8,447 nt of DNA from Syntrophomonadaceae bacterium (GCA_028683995.1 JAQUGU010000067.1:1-8447), one strand, 5' to 3'. Positions 1 to 6,622 are shown, counted from the stretch's first letter. The notes: a model not told the origin generated them from the letters alone. Made by a program: numbers and translations.

Positions 1-1572
1 CCATCTGACGTCATCGCGCTCAGGGTAGTCGGAGCGGAAATGGCCACCGCGGCTTTCCTGGCGCCATCGGGCGGCCTGGATGATTATTCTGGCTACGGTA
101 AGCATATTTATTACTTCATAATAGGCCAGCGGGTCATCACCCCGGGCCAGGTTGTTATACAGGTATTCCACCTGCTGGTTGGCTTTCTTCAGGCTATCCT
201 CGTTTCGTATTATACCCACATGTTCCCACATTATTTCCTGCAGTACGGGTTTAGCTTCTCCAGGCTCTAATTTTTCGTCCGGGGGTACATAAACCCAGCT
301 ATGGTCAAAGTCACGGAATATCTCATCTACTTTAACTGTCCTGCGATATAGTATGTCTTCCACTTTGTCCACTATGCGTTGGCCGAAAACAATCCCTTCC
401 AGCAGGGAATTACTGGCCAGGCGATTGGCACCATGTACTCCGGTGCAAGCAGCTTCTCCGCAGCAGTACAGGCCATAAATGTCGGTTTCGCCATGGGTAT
501 TGGTTCCAATTCCCCCCATAGTATAGTGGGCAGCAGGGGAAACTGGTACATAGTCTTGTTTAATATCAATGCCCCGTTGCAGGCAGGTACGATATATGTT
601 AGGAAAACGGGTAGTAGCTTTTGGTATAGCGGTCATATCCAGATAGACGTATTCACTACCAGCTATGCTGGTTTCATTGAGAATGGCCCGTGACACTACA
701 TCCCGGGGGGCCAATTCCTCCAGAGGGTGATATTTATGCATAAACCTTTCCCCCTGCGAATTATAGAGCAATCCGCCTTCTCCCCGAACCGCCTCGGAGA
801 TGAGAAAGCGTTGGGTATCGCGGCTGAAAAGTACGGTAGGATGAAACTGGATAAACTCCATGTCACTGAGGCGGCAGCCGGCCCGAAAACAGGCGGCCAT
901 GCCATCAGCAGTGGCGACATCAGGATTGGTAGTGTTTTTATACAACTGTCCGGCTCCCCCGGTGGCAATTATAGTAGCTCGGGCGGCATAAAGCAGTTGT
1001 GAACGGCTTTTGCTGTCGTAAACCAGACCCCCATAGCACTCCCGGCCCATATTACCGGTGAGTACATCTATCAAGAACTGATCCTCAATAATATTTATAT
1101 CCGGGTTCTCTTCACAGCTTTTAACCAGGGCTTTACGAATCGCCTCACCGGTAGCATCAGCTACATGCAAGATTCGGGCTCTGCTATGAGCACCTTCCCG
1201 GGTTAGTGAGATATTGCCATTTTTCATGTCAAACCGGGCTCCCGCCTGAATGAGTTCCCGAACCCGGTCCGGCCCTTCTCTTACCAGTACATCTACCGCT
1301 TCGATGTCGCATAGTCCGGCTCCGGCCTCCAGAGTATCTTCCAAATGCAGAAAAGGGGAATCCTCCTCATGAACAGCGGCGGCAATTCCCCCTTGGGCCA
1401 GGCCCGTATTGGAGTCTTCAATTGTTTTCTTGGTCAAAACTACAACTTTCCCATAGGCAACCGCTTTTAAAGCGGTAAAAAGACCGGCTATGCCTCCGCC
1501 AATAATTAAGAAATCGGTATTAATTACAGGCGTATCCCGGTTAAGAACCCCTACATACCTGGTAATAATCAT
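1..1572 (-). CDS. nadB: L-aspartate oxidase NadB (3' end cut by window edge)
   Basis: FAD-dependent cytosolic enzyme that oxidises L-aspartate to iminoaspartate, the first step of de novo NAD synthesis; the product goes to NadA. The frame is open without a stop for 524 codons from the ATG at 1572 to the window edge. The protein has an N-terminal FAD dinucleotide motif GGGIAG (residues 25-30) and the succinate dehydrogenase/aspartate oxidase family signature TREGAHSRARI (about 124-134). H244 (FHPTV), R290 (APRDVVSRAI), H349 (AAHYTMGG) and R384 (GANRLASNSLLE) match the known active-site histidines and arginines of E. coli NadB closely in position. The last visible residues (SRGGHFRSDYPERDD) are the usual C-terminal region, so only some 10-20 residues are probably missing. 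An in-frame TAA lies 6 codons before the ATG, and AAGGGA/GAG upstream serve as a modest ribosome site. It lies 192 nt after nadA; nadC would be expected next, outside the window. Confidence 0.97.
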   Translation of the reverse strand, partial: MIITRYVGVLNRDTPVINTDFLIIGGGIAGLFTALKAVAYGKVVVLTKKTIEDSNTGLAQGGIAAAVHEEDSPFLHLEDTLEAGAGLCDIEAVDVLVREGPDRVRELIQAGARFDMKNGNISLTREGAHSRARILHVADATGEAIRKALVKSCEENPDINIIEDQFLIDVLTGNMGRECYGGLVYDSKSRSQLLYAARATIIATGGAGQLYKNTTNPDVATADGMAACFRAGCRLSDMEFIQFHPTVLFSRDTQRFLISEAVRGEGGLLYNSQGERFMHKYHPLEELAPRDVVSRAILNETSIAGSEYVYLDMTAIPKATTRFPNIYRTCLQRGIDIKQDYVPVSPAAHYTMGGIGTNTHGETDIYGLYCCGEAACTGVHGANRLASNSLLEGIVFGQRIVDKVEDILYRRTVKVDEIFRDFDHSWVYVPPDEKLEPGEAKPVLQEIMWEHVGIIRNEDSLKKANQQVEYLYNNLARGDDPLAYYEVINMLTVARIIIQAARWRQESRGGHFRSDYPERDDVRW

Positions 1573-1693
1573 ATTCTGATTCTCGTTCCCTTATATATTA
1601 ACCTAACCCCCACTAATTCTACCCCATAAAAGCCCTACGGCGACCATTTGCGATTCAGTCGGGTTCACCCGTGGGGTACCGCAACAGCATGAC

Positions 1694-1715
1694 GGAACGG
1701 CACGGGGGCCGTTCC
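1694..1715. repeat. Perfect 8-bp hairpin in the nadA-nadB gap
   Basis: GGAACGGC (1694-1701) and GCCGTTCC (1708-1715) pair perfectly around a 6-nt loop. Read on the minus strand it begins GTAGG and has loop CCCCGT, the same plan as the two hairpins at 8333-8440 (loops CCATGT and CCGTGT). It sits inside a wider inverted pair, CACCCGT (1666-1672) and ACGGGTG (1718-1724). No T-run follows on the minus strand, so I read it as a dispersed hairpin repeat rather than a terminator. Confidence 0.6.
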
Positions 1716-1735
1716 CTACGGGTGTCGCAATTAAG

Positions 1736-1750
1736 GTTGCCGCGTCTAAT
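1736..1750 (-). repeat. Partial third copy of the ATTAGACGCGG repeat
   Basis: On the minus strand this reads ATTAGACGCGGCAAC, which matches ATTAGACGCGGACAAC at 8190-8205 (plus strand) apart from one missing base. The second pentamer copy seen at 8206-8210 is absent here. It lies just after the nadA stop and seems a decayed or truncated member of the family at 8188-8267, in the opposite orientation. Confidence 0.45.
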
Positions 1751-1764
1751 TCCCGTTCTATTTC

Positions 1765-2673
1765 TTAATTAATCCTTAGCATTCTCTCCAAAGTTAGATA
1801 GGCTTTCTGGCGGATGTCTTCCGGGACTTCAATCTGATATTGCAGTCGGTCCAGGGAAGCCGCCAATTTTTCCAATGTAGTCAGTTTCATGTCTTCACAG
1901 CGAAACTGCTGCCGGGCCAGGTGAAATACCTTATCCGGGCAGTTTTTCTGCAGGGTATAAATAAAGCCTTCTTCAGTACCGATAATAAACTCTTTTTCCG
2001 AGTTGGTTTTAACATAGTTTAAAATGCCGGCAGTGGAACGGACGGCATCTGCCAGGCCGATTACGTCCGGCGGGCATTCCGGGTGTACCACTACTTTAGC
2101 CCCGGGGTAAAGCCGCATCTGTTCCCTGACTTCTTCTCCGCTTAACTCATCATGTACCGGGCAGCACCCTTCCCAGAGTATCATCTGACGCCCGGTCTGG
2201 CTCTGGATATAGGCTCCCAGATTACGATCAGGTGCGAAAATAACCGTCTTATCCTCCGGTATGGATTTAACCACATTTACGGCATTGGCTGATGTACAGC
2301 ATATGTCGCTCTCAGCCTTGACCGCAGCGGTGGAATTAACGTAACAAACTACTACCGCCCCCGGATGTTCTTCCTTCAGGCTTCTCAAATCCTCAGCCGC
2401 AACCATGTTGGCCATGGCACAACCAGCTTTAATTTCAGGCAGTAAAACCATTTTATCGGGGCTTAATATTTTGGCACTTTCCGCCATAAAGCTTACCCCA
2501 CAAAATACTATAACCTCAGCATCGGTTCCTGCCGCCTGCCGGGCTAACTGCAGGGAATCCCCCACAAAGTCAGCCATGTCCTGAATCTCCGGCAACTGGT
2601 AGAAATGAGCCAGTATCAAGGCATTAAGTTCCCTTTTCCTACGGGATATAAAATCCCGTAATTCTACTGTCAT
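1765..2673 (-). CDS. nadA: Quinolinate synthase NadA
   Basis: Condenses iminoaspartate (from NadB) with dihydroxyacetone phosphate to quinolinate, using an oxygen-sensitive [4Fe-4S] cluster. The protein is 302 residues, the normal length for the family. The three expected cluster cysteines are visible: C85 (EIKAGCAMAN), C170 (LWEGCCPVH) and C259 (RQQFRCEDMK), spaced as in the Thermotoga and Pyrococcus enzymes. Other family signatures are AHFYQ (22-26) near the N terminus, APDRNLG (147-153) and HPEC (197-200). Paired cysteines C125-C126 and C170-C171 are also present. ATG at 2673 is preceded by GAGGAAG at good spacing. It follows panD by 100 nt, a gap filled by an AT-rich repeat, and precedes nadB by 192 nt, so co-transcription is likely but not proven. 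Confidence 0.98.
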   Translation of the reverse strand: MTVELRDFISRRKRELNALILAHFYQLPEIQDMADFVGDSLQLARQAAGTDAEVIVFCGVSFMAESAKILSPDKMVLLPEIKAGCAMANMVAAEDLRSLKEEHPGAVVVCYVNSTAAVKAESDICCTSANAVNVVKSIPEDKTVIFAPDRNLGAYIQSQTGRQMILWEGCCPVHDELSGEEVREQMRLYPGAKVVVHPECPPDVIGLADAVRSTAGILNYVKTNSEKEFIIGTEEGFIYTLQKNCPDKVFHLARQQFRCEDMKLTTLEKLAASLDRLQYQIEVPEDIRQKAYLTLERMLRIN

Positions 2674-2707
2674 TATTATAACTTCCTCATTTTAATTGTT
2701 AATTTTA

Positions 2708-2745
2708 AATTATGGTTGAAATACTCCGTATTTCTCTTTATTTAA
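2708..2745. repeat. Dispersed AT-rich repeat, copy A (panD-nadA gap)
   Basis: This 38-nt stretch matches 6532-6570 with two substitutions and one 1-base gap. It contains the small perfect hairpin GAAATAC-tcc-GTATTTC (2718-2734) followed by TCTTTATTT. It lies in the same orientation relative to the genes as copy B and is preceded by similarly AT-rich sequence. No coding potential is visible. The stem is weak and not followed by a T-run on the minus strand, so it is not a credible terminator. Confidence 0.7.
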
Positions 2746-2773
2746 ATATACTACGTCAAACGGAACCGTCGCC

Positions 2774-3145
2774 TTACTCGTAGCAACCCTGGCAAACTTT
2801 TTTGATGCTGTTATTTTCCCCAATGAATACCAGCCTGGGCTTGTGGTTAGTGCACTCTTCATTCTCCAGGATGGTATAGGTAAGTATAATAACCACATCA
2901 CCCTTTTGCACCAGGCGAGCTGCTGCTCCGTTTAAACAAATTACTCCAGAACCCCGTTCCCCCTCAATAACGTAAGTTTCGAAGCGTTCACCATTATTAT
3001 TGTTTACTATGGTTACTTTCTCATTCACCACTATATCAGCCGCATCCATTAAATCCTGGTCAATAGTAATACTACCTACATAGTTTAAGGACGCATCGGT
3101 AACCACAGCACGGTGAATCTTGGATTTTAGCATATAACGAAGCAC
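2774..3145 (-). CDS. panD: Aspartate 1-decarboxylase proenzyme PanD
   Basis: Pyruvoyl-dependent decarboxylase that converts L-aspartate to beta-alanine, the second substrate of PanC. The 123-residue proenzyme has the self-cleavage site G24-S25 (NYVGSITID); S25 becomes the pyruvoyl group of the alpha chain. R54, T57 and Y58 (NGERFETY) and the RGSGVICLNGAAARLV segment (64-79) are the standard active-site and structural parts. A GTG start at 3145 is chosen because it puts the cleavage site exactly at residue 24, as in Bacillus, and because GGAGGTG stands upstream; the ATG at codon 5 is too far from that site. PanC ends 6 nt earlier. An oddity is the C-terminal tail, which has C98 and a terminal C118-Q-G-C121 pair. 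Confidence 0.98.
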   Translation of the reverse strand: MLRYMLKSKIHRAVVTDASLNYVGSITIDQDLMDAADIVVNEKVTIVNNNNGERFETYVIEGERGSGVICLNGAAARLVQKGDVVIILTYTILENEECTNHKPRLVFIGENNSIKKVCQGCYE

Positions 3146-3151
3146 CTGATT

Positions 3152-3161
3152 TTACACCTCC
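3152..3161 (-). promoter_or_regulatory. panD ribosome binding site overlapping panC stop
   Basis: On the minus strand GGAGGTGTAA contains both the panD Shine-Dalgarno sequence and the TAA stop of panC. Eleven bases separate GGAGG from the GTG start of panD. The overlap favours translational coupling, so that ribosomes finishing panC can start panD. Confidence 0.7.
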
Positions 3162-4000
3162 ACCAACAGGTTATCAATTAATCTAGTTTTACCAAACTTA
3201 ACTGCTAGCGCGATCAATACCCGACCCTCAATTCTTTCTAGCCCGGAAAGATTATCGCCGTTTAAGATTTCCACATAATCTATCTTCGCCTGAGGACTGG
3301 TTGCAATGGTTGCTTTGATCGCACCTATGAGCCTGGTTATATCCCTCTCTCCCCCCCTAATTTGTTCCTCTGCCTGTTTCAGGGCTTTAATCAGAACCAG
3401 GGCTTCCTGTCGCTGTACACCCTCCAGGTAAACGTTGCGCGAACTCAGGGCAAGCCCGTCCTCCTCCCGGACAATAGGTACTGGAACAATTTTTAGAGGA
3501 AAATTTAGTTCTCTTACCATTTTTTTAATGATCAAAAGTTGCTGGGCATCTTTTTGCCCAAAGAACGCCATGTCGGGCAAACAGGCGTGAAAAAGTTTGG
3601 TACAAACGGTAGTGACTCCTTTAAAGTGCCCCGGCCGCGATGCACCGCACATTTTTTCGGTAATTTCACCACTTACCTCCACACTGCTGCTAAACCCTGT
3701 CGGGTACATTTCCCGAGCCGATGGCGCGAAAATAGCATCTACCCCGGCTGCTTCCAGCAGGGAACTATCCCGGCTCAGATCCCGGGGATATTCTTCAAAG
3801 TCCTCACCCTGTCCAAATTGCAGGGGATTTACAAATATGCTAACCACTACTTTATCACATTTTTTCTTTGCTTCCTCTACCAGTGACAGGTGACCATCGT
3901 GAAGATAGCCCATAGTTGGTACCAGTCCTATACTATTACCTTGTTTACGCGTTTGTAATGACCATTCCTGCATCTTGTTAATATTGTTAAATACTTCCAT
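3152..4000 (-). CDS. panC: Pantothenate synthetase PanC
   Basis: ATP-dependent ligase joining pantoate and beta-alanine through a pantoyl-adenylate intermediate, the last step of pantothenate synthesis. The 282-residue length is typical. It has the nucleotidyltransferase HxGH-type motif PTMGYLHDGH (28-37, with H34 and H37), SIFVNPLQF (54-62), the RPGHFKGVTTV segment (122-132), FGQKDAQQ (147-154) and the KMSKS-like LALSSRN (183-189). ATG at 4000 follows GAGGG at 5-nt spacing. PanC lies between panB (63-nt gap with a GC-rich hairpin) and panD (6-nt gap), and PanD supplies its beta-alanine. Confidence 0.99.
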   Translation of the reverse strand: MEVFNNINKMQEWSLQTRKQGNSIGLVPTMGYLHDGHLSLVEEAKKKCDKVVVSIFVNPLQFGQGEDFEEYPRDLSRDSSLLEAAGVDAIFAPSAREMYPTGFSSSVEVSGEITEKMCGASRPGHFKGVTTVCTKLFHACLPDMAFFGQKDAQQLLIIKKMVRELNFPLKIVPVPIVREEDGLALSSRNVYLEGVQRQEALVLIKALKQAEEQIRGGERDITRLIGAIKATIATSPQAKIDYVEILNGDNLSGLERIEGRVLIALAVKFGKTRLIDNLLVEV

Positions 4001-4024
4001 AACATCCCTCGTAATATTTACCAG

Positions 4025-4054
4025 GGTCGGGCAGGCTCGAGAACCTGCCCGACC
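4025..4054. repeat. GC-rich perfect hairpin between panB and panC
   Basis: GGTCGGGCAGG (4025-4035) pairs perfectly with CCTGCCCGACC (4044-4054) around an 8-nt loop that can close further. In the direction of transcription it lies 9 nt after the panB stop and about 24 nt before the panC start, and no T-run follows. It may be an inserted repeat or an mRNA stabilising/processing hairpin between two genes of one pathway. It shares the GGGCAG-type stem with the hairpins at the right end, but not their GTAG edge. Confidence 0.65.
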
Positions 4055-4063
4055 GGTTAAAAA

Positions 4064-4894
4064 TTAGTACAGTTTATCCAGCACCTCATCAGATATGGTG
4101 AAACCATGTTCAGGACCGGGGAAGCTGCCTTCCTCTACTTCCTTTTTATAGGATTTTAAGGCCTCCATAATCAGGGGCTGCAGGTTGACATACTTCTTGA
4201 CAAATTTCGGAATATGCCCGGAGAACATGCCCAGCATATCATTGATCACCAGCACCTGCCCATCACAATCCGGCCCTGCCCCGATACCTATTGTGGACAC
4301 TGACACCTCTTCGGTGATTTTTTTGGCCAGGGCGGAGGGAACACATTCCAGCACTATCGAAAATACACCGACTTTGTCCAGGGCCTGGGCATCGCGCAGA
4401 AGCTTACGAGCTGTTTCCAGGTCTTTTCCCTGTACTTTGAAGCCGCCAAACTGGTTGACTGATTGCGGGGTTAAACCTATATGTCCCATCACTGGAATCT
4501 GGGCATCGAGAATAGCTTTTACCGCTTCTACTCTCTCCACTCCACCTTCCAGTTTTACTGCCTGGGCACCACCTTCCTGGATAAAACGACCAGCGTTGCG
4601 GACTGCTTCTTCAGTGGAAACATGGTAAGAAAGAAAGGGCATATCCGCTACTACCATCGCATTTTGGGTGCCTCGCACCACTGCCCGGGTATGGTGAACC
4701 ATGTCATCCATGGTAACCGCCAGAGTATTCTCATACCCCAGAACCACCATTCCCAGTGAATCACCTACCAGTATCATATCCAAACCAGCCTGGTCAACCA
4801 GACCGGCAGTGGAATAATCATATGAGGTAAGCATGCTGATTTTTTCCTGCCTGGCCTTTTTTTCTTTTAGGGTCGCTATTGTAACTCTAGCCAT
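4064..4894 (-). CDS. panB: 3-methyl-2-oxobutanoate hydroxymethyltransferase PanB
   Basis: Transfers a hydroxymethyl group from 5,10-methylene-tetrahydrofolate to alpha-ketoisovalerate, giving ketopantoate, the committed step of pantothenate synthesis. It is a 276-residue TIM-barrel protein of normal length. Metal ligands D45 (LVGDSLG), D84 (VADMPFLSY) and E116 (KLEGG), and the catalytic glutamate E183 (VLECVP), are all in place, together with GHIGLTPQSVNQFGG (137-151) and IGIGAGPDCDGQ (202-213). ATG at 4894 has a near-perfect AAGGAGGT 6 nt upstream. It follows the DUF2520 gene by 27 nt. Its folate cofactor links it to the fol genes upstream in the same run. Confidence 0.99.
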   Translation of the reverse strand: MARVTIATLKEKKARQEKISMLTSYDYSTAGLVDQAGLDMILVGDSLGMVVLGYENTLAVTMDDMVHHTRAVVRGTQNAMVVADMPFLSYHVSTEEAVRNAGRFIQEGGAQAVKLEGGVERVEAVKAILDAQIPVMGHIGLTPQSVNQFGGFKVQGKDLETARKLLRDAQALDKVGVFSIVLECVPSALAKKITEEVSVSTIGIGAGPDCDGQVLVINDMLGMFSGHIPKFVKKYVNLQPLIMEALKSYKKEVEEGSFPGPEHGFTISDEVLDKLY

Positions 4895-4900
4895 GATATA

Positions 4901-4908
4901 ACCTCCTT
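4901..4908 (-). promoter_or_regulatory. Strong panB ribosome binding site
   Basis: AAGGAGGT, almost fully complementary to the 16S rRNA tail, stands 6 nt before the panB ATG. It fixes the start and suggests that panB is translated efficiently within the transcript. Confidence 0.8.
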
Positions 4909-4921
4909 CAGAGCCGCCAAC

Positions 4922-5818
4922 CTAACTGGCGCTGGCAATCTGCGAGAGTTGTTTCATAAATATTTGCTGAAACTCTTCCATGCTTTGCTGGTTTATAGTG
5001 CCCTTTTCGAGCGCAATCTGGGCCGTGTAAAATCCCAGCCAGCTATACAGCTTCATAAGCTCCGGAGCCATCTCTTGCAGACAGTCAAGATGGTTTAATA
5101 TAGTGCTTAAATCGCCCCGGGCAATAGGTCCGGTTAAGGCTTTGGGAATGCCGATATTCTCTATGTTATTGACTGTGCCATTAATGAGCGGCAACAGAGC
5201 CCTGCTGGCAACCTGCCTGGGAATTCCGGTAGACTCCAGTAATTTAATACCAAAATCAATAATAGTTACTAGATAATTGGAGACCACACAGGCCCCGGCA
5301 TGGTACAGCGGCTTGGCCTTGCGATCAATGAAAAAATATTCCCCCCCCAGGGTTTCTACAATACAAACAGCGGTATCATAGGCTTCCCGGTCTCCCTCAA
5401 TACTGAAAATGGAGCCAGGAAGGTTTTCAATAGCCCGTTCAACACTGGCAAACGATTGCAAGGGATGAACGGACAAAACTTGAGCGCCAAAATCCTTGGC
5501 CCGGTCCAGAATCTCCGAAGACTGGGCCCCGCTCATGTGGACTATTACCTGTCCGGCGTAAAAAGCGCCTATATCCGCCAGGCTATCGATAACGCTCTCG
5601 ATAGCCGTATCCAACGTAGTTATAAATAAGATATCAGCCGAGCGAGAAACTTCTTGAGGTGATGTAAAAGCGGTACATCCAATCCGTTCCACAAGCTCTT
5701 TTGTAGATTCGAATTTTATATCATACACACTCGTAATCTCATAGCCCTTGTTTTTGAGTACCACCCCAACAGCCGTTCCTACAACTCCCGCCCCGATGAT
5801 GCCTATCCTGTTATCCAT
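4922..5818 (-). CDS. Rossmann-like DUF2520 dehydrogenase, candidate PanG-type ketopantoate reductase
   Basis: The 298-residue protein has an N-terminal NAD(P)-binding Rossmann fold with GAGVVG (9-14) and a C-terminal helical DUF2520 domain. Family signatures are HMSGAQSS (94-101), SVHPLQSF (116-123), LYHAGACVVSNYL (171-183) and TGPIARGD (229-236). To my knowledge the Francisella and Enterococcus enzyme PanG, which replaces PanE as ketopantoate reductase, is of this general type. The position 27 nt before panB, with no panE or ilvC in view, fits that job: NADPH-dependent reduction of PanB's product to pantoate for PanC. Substrate is inferred, not shown. I prefer the ATG at 5818 to the TTG at 5851 because AGAGGGGG lies 7 nt before it and GIIGAG is then near the N terminus, as usual. 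The same frame stays open upstream to 5974. Confidence 0.9.
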   Translation of the reverse strand: MDNRIGIIGAGVVGTAVGVVLKNKGYEITSVYDIKFESTKELVERIGCTAFTSPQEVSRSADILFITTLDTAIESVIDSLADIGAFYAGQVIVHMSGAQSSEILDRAKDFGAQVLSVHPLQSFASVERAIENLPGSIFSIEGDREAYDTAVCIVETLGGEYFFIDRKAKPLYHAGACVVSNYLVTIIDFGIKLLESTGIPRQVASRALLPLINGTVNNIENIGIPKALTGPIARGDLSTILNHLDCLQEMAPELMKLYSWLGFYTAQIALEKGTINQQSMEEFQQIFMKQLSQIASAS

Positions 5819-5939
5819 GTTATAACCCCCTCTGTGGATATGGGTAATCAACTCATCAGCTGCTAAAAATGTCTCGTCCTGGTCCTTAAAGGGGATACAG
5901 GCGAAACTTCCAATAAACTCCAGTATCGGCGGGAGACCC

Positions 5940-6434
5940 CTATATTTTTCTAATTCCTCTGTTCCCTTCTCGGTCTAAAGCGTTAATCAACACCTCCTTG
6001 AGTTTGACCCCATCTTCAGGAAATACCAGTTCTGGATTTATTTCCTGTAGTGGAATCAGGACAAACAACCGTTCACGCATATGGGGATGAGGGACTCTTA
6101 ATTCCGGCAAGTGAATTATCTCATCACCATATAAAAGAATGTCCAGATCTATACTACGGGGGCCCCATCTCACGTTCCGCTGGCGGCCCATTTTAATTTC
6201 AATTTCCTGCAACCGGTAGAGCAAGTCCAATGCTGACAGTCCGGTTCGAACCTCTATAACCTGGTTAACGAAATCCTCTTGTTCAGTGTTTCCCCAGGGG
6301 TAAGTCAAATAAAGGGACGAAGCCCCGGTGACCTCCAAATCCCTTATCTTATCTATCATTTCCCGGGCTAGTTGCACTTGCCCGGCTTTATTGCCAATAT
6401 TTGAACCTAGTCCTATATAAATAATATTTATCAA
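5940..6434 (-). CDS. folK: 6-hydroxymethyl-7,8-dihydropterin pyrophosphokinase FolK (HPPK)
   Basis: Transfers pyrophosphate from ATP to 6-hydroxymethyl-dihydropterin, making the activated pterin used by FolP. The 164-residue length is normal. It has GLGSNIGN (8-15), the pterin-binding region around YPWGNTEQEDFVNQV (45-59), the HPPK signature RWGPRSIDLDILLYG (89-103, with Mg-binding D96 and D98) and VPHPHMRERLFVLIPL (114-129). A TTG start at 6434 is used: AAGGGTG stands 9 nt upstream and the short N-terminal strand before GLGSN is then of normal length. FolB lies upstream across a 172-nt repeat-filled gap; the DUF2520 gene begins 121 nt downstream. Confidence 0.97.
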   Translation of the reverse strand: MINIIYIGLGSNIGNKAGQVQLAREMIDKIRDLEVTGASSLYLTYPWGNTEQEDFVNQVIEVRTGLSALDLLYRLQEIEIKMGRQRNVRWGPRSIDLDILLYGDEIIHLPELRVPHPHMRERLFVLIPLQEINPELVFPEDGVKLKEVLINALDREGNRGIRKI

Positions 6435-6489
6435 AGCAGTTTCACCCTTAAAATAGCATATAGCTACATTGTGAGCAAGGAGTTATTTG

Positions 6490-6535
6490 AATTATTGATT
6501 GAAAATTAAGAATTAAAAATTAATAATCAATAATT
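6490..6535. repeat. AT-rich inverted repeat in the folB-folK gap
   Basis: AATTATTGATT (6490-6500) and AATCAATAATT (6525-6535) are perfect 11-nt inverted copies around a 24-nt AT-rich spacer. The right arm runs directly into repeat copy B, so the two together could form one small non-coding element of about 80 bp (6490-6570). No coding capacity is visible. Confidence 0.6.
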
Positions 6536-6570
6536 ATCGTTGAAATACTTCGTATTTCTCTTTATTTTAA
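6532..6570. repeat. Dispersed AT-rich repeat, copy B (folB-folK gap)
   Basis: This 39-nt partner of 2708-2745 contains the hairpin GAAATAC-ttc-GTATTTC (6542-6558) followed by TCTTTATTTTAA. The stem is identical in both copies and the only hairpin change is in the loop. Finding two copies in two gaps of the same gene run, in the same orientation, suggests a family spread through the genome. Confidence 0.7.
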
Positions 6571-6583
6571 CCTAAATGAAGCT

Positions 6584-6622
6584 GCGTAGTTCCCCTGAGT
6601 TTTCGCTCAGGCTTTACTACGC
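6584..6622 (-). repeat. Two-part hairpin spanning the folB stop codon
   Basis: On the minus strand the outer stem GCGTAGT/ACTACGC (7 bp) and inner stem CCTGAG/CTCAGG (6 bp) are separated by a small internal loop, with apical loop CGAAAA. The folB TGA stop is inside the inner stem. No T-run follows, so it is a weak terminator candidate; it could protect the 3' end of folB mRNA or mark processing between folB and folK. Confidence 0.5.

Noticed and set aside
40..1002. Short open frames on both strands within the nadB region
   Set aside because: The minus-strand nadB frame is continuous through the whole region with all active-site residues, so the short frames are incidental.
2674..2773. Riboswitch or NAD-repressor operator before nadA
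   Set aside because: The gap is short, AT-rich and occupied by a dispersed repeat; I see no conserved aptamer core and no clear palindromic operator.
4025..4054. Intrinsic terminator after panB
   Set aside because: The stem is strong, but no T-run follows in the direction of transcription and the next gene of the same pathway starts about 25 nt later.
3539..4759. Plus-strand open frames opposite panC and panB
   Set aside because: These are shadows of clearly conserved enzymes, with no recognisable domain and no ribosome site.
5819..5851. TTG at 5851 as the start of the DUF2520 gene
   Set aside because: It lacks a good ribosome site and would put 11 extra residues before the Rossmann strand, whereas the ATG at 5818 has AGAGGGGG at 7 nt. 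It is kept open only through the upstream-frame finding.
6584..6622. Intrinsic terminator after folB
   Set aside because: The stem is interrupted and followed by mixed sequence rather than a T-run.
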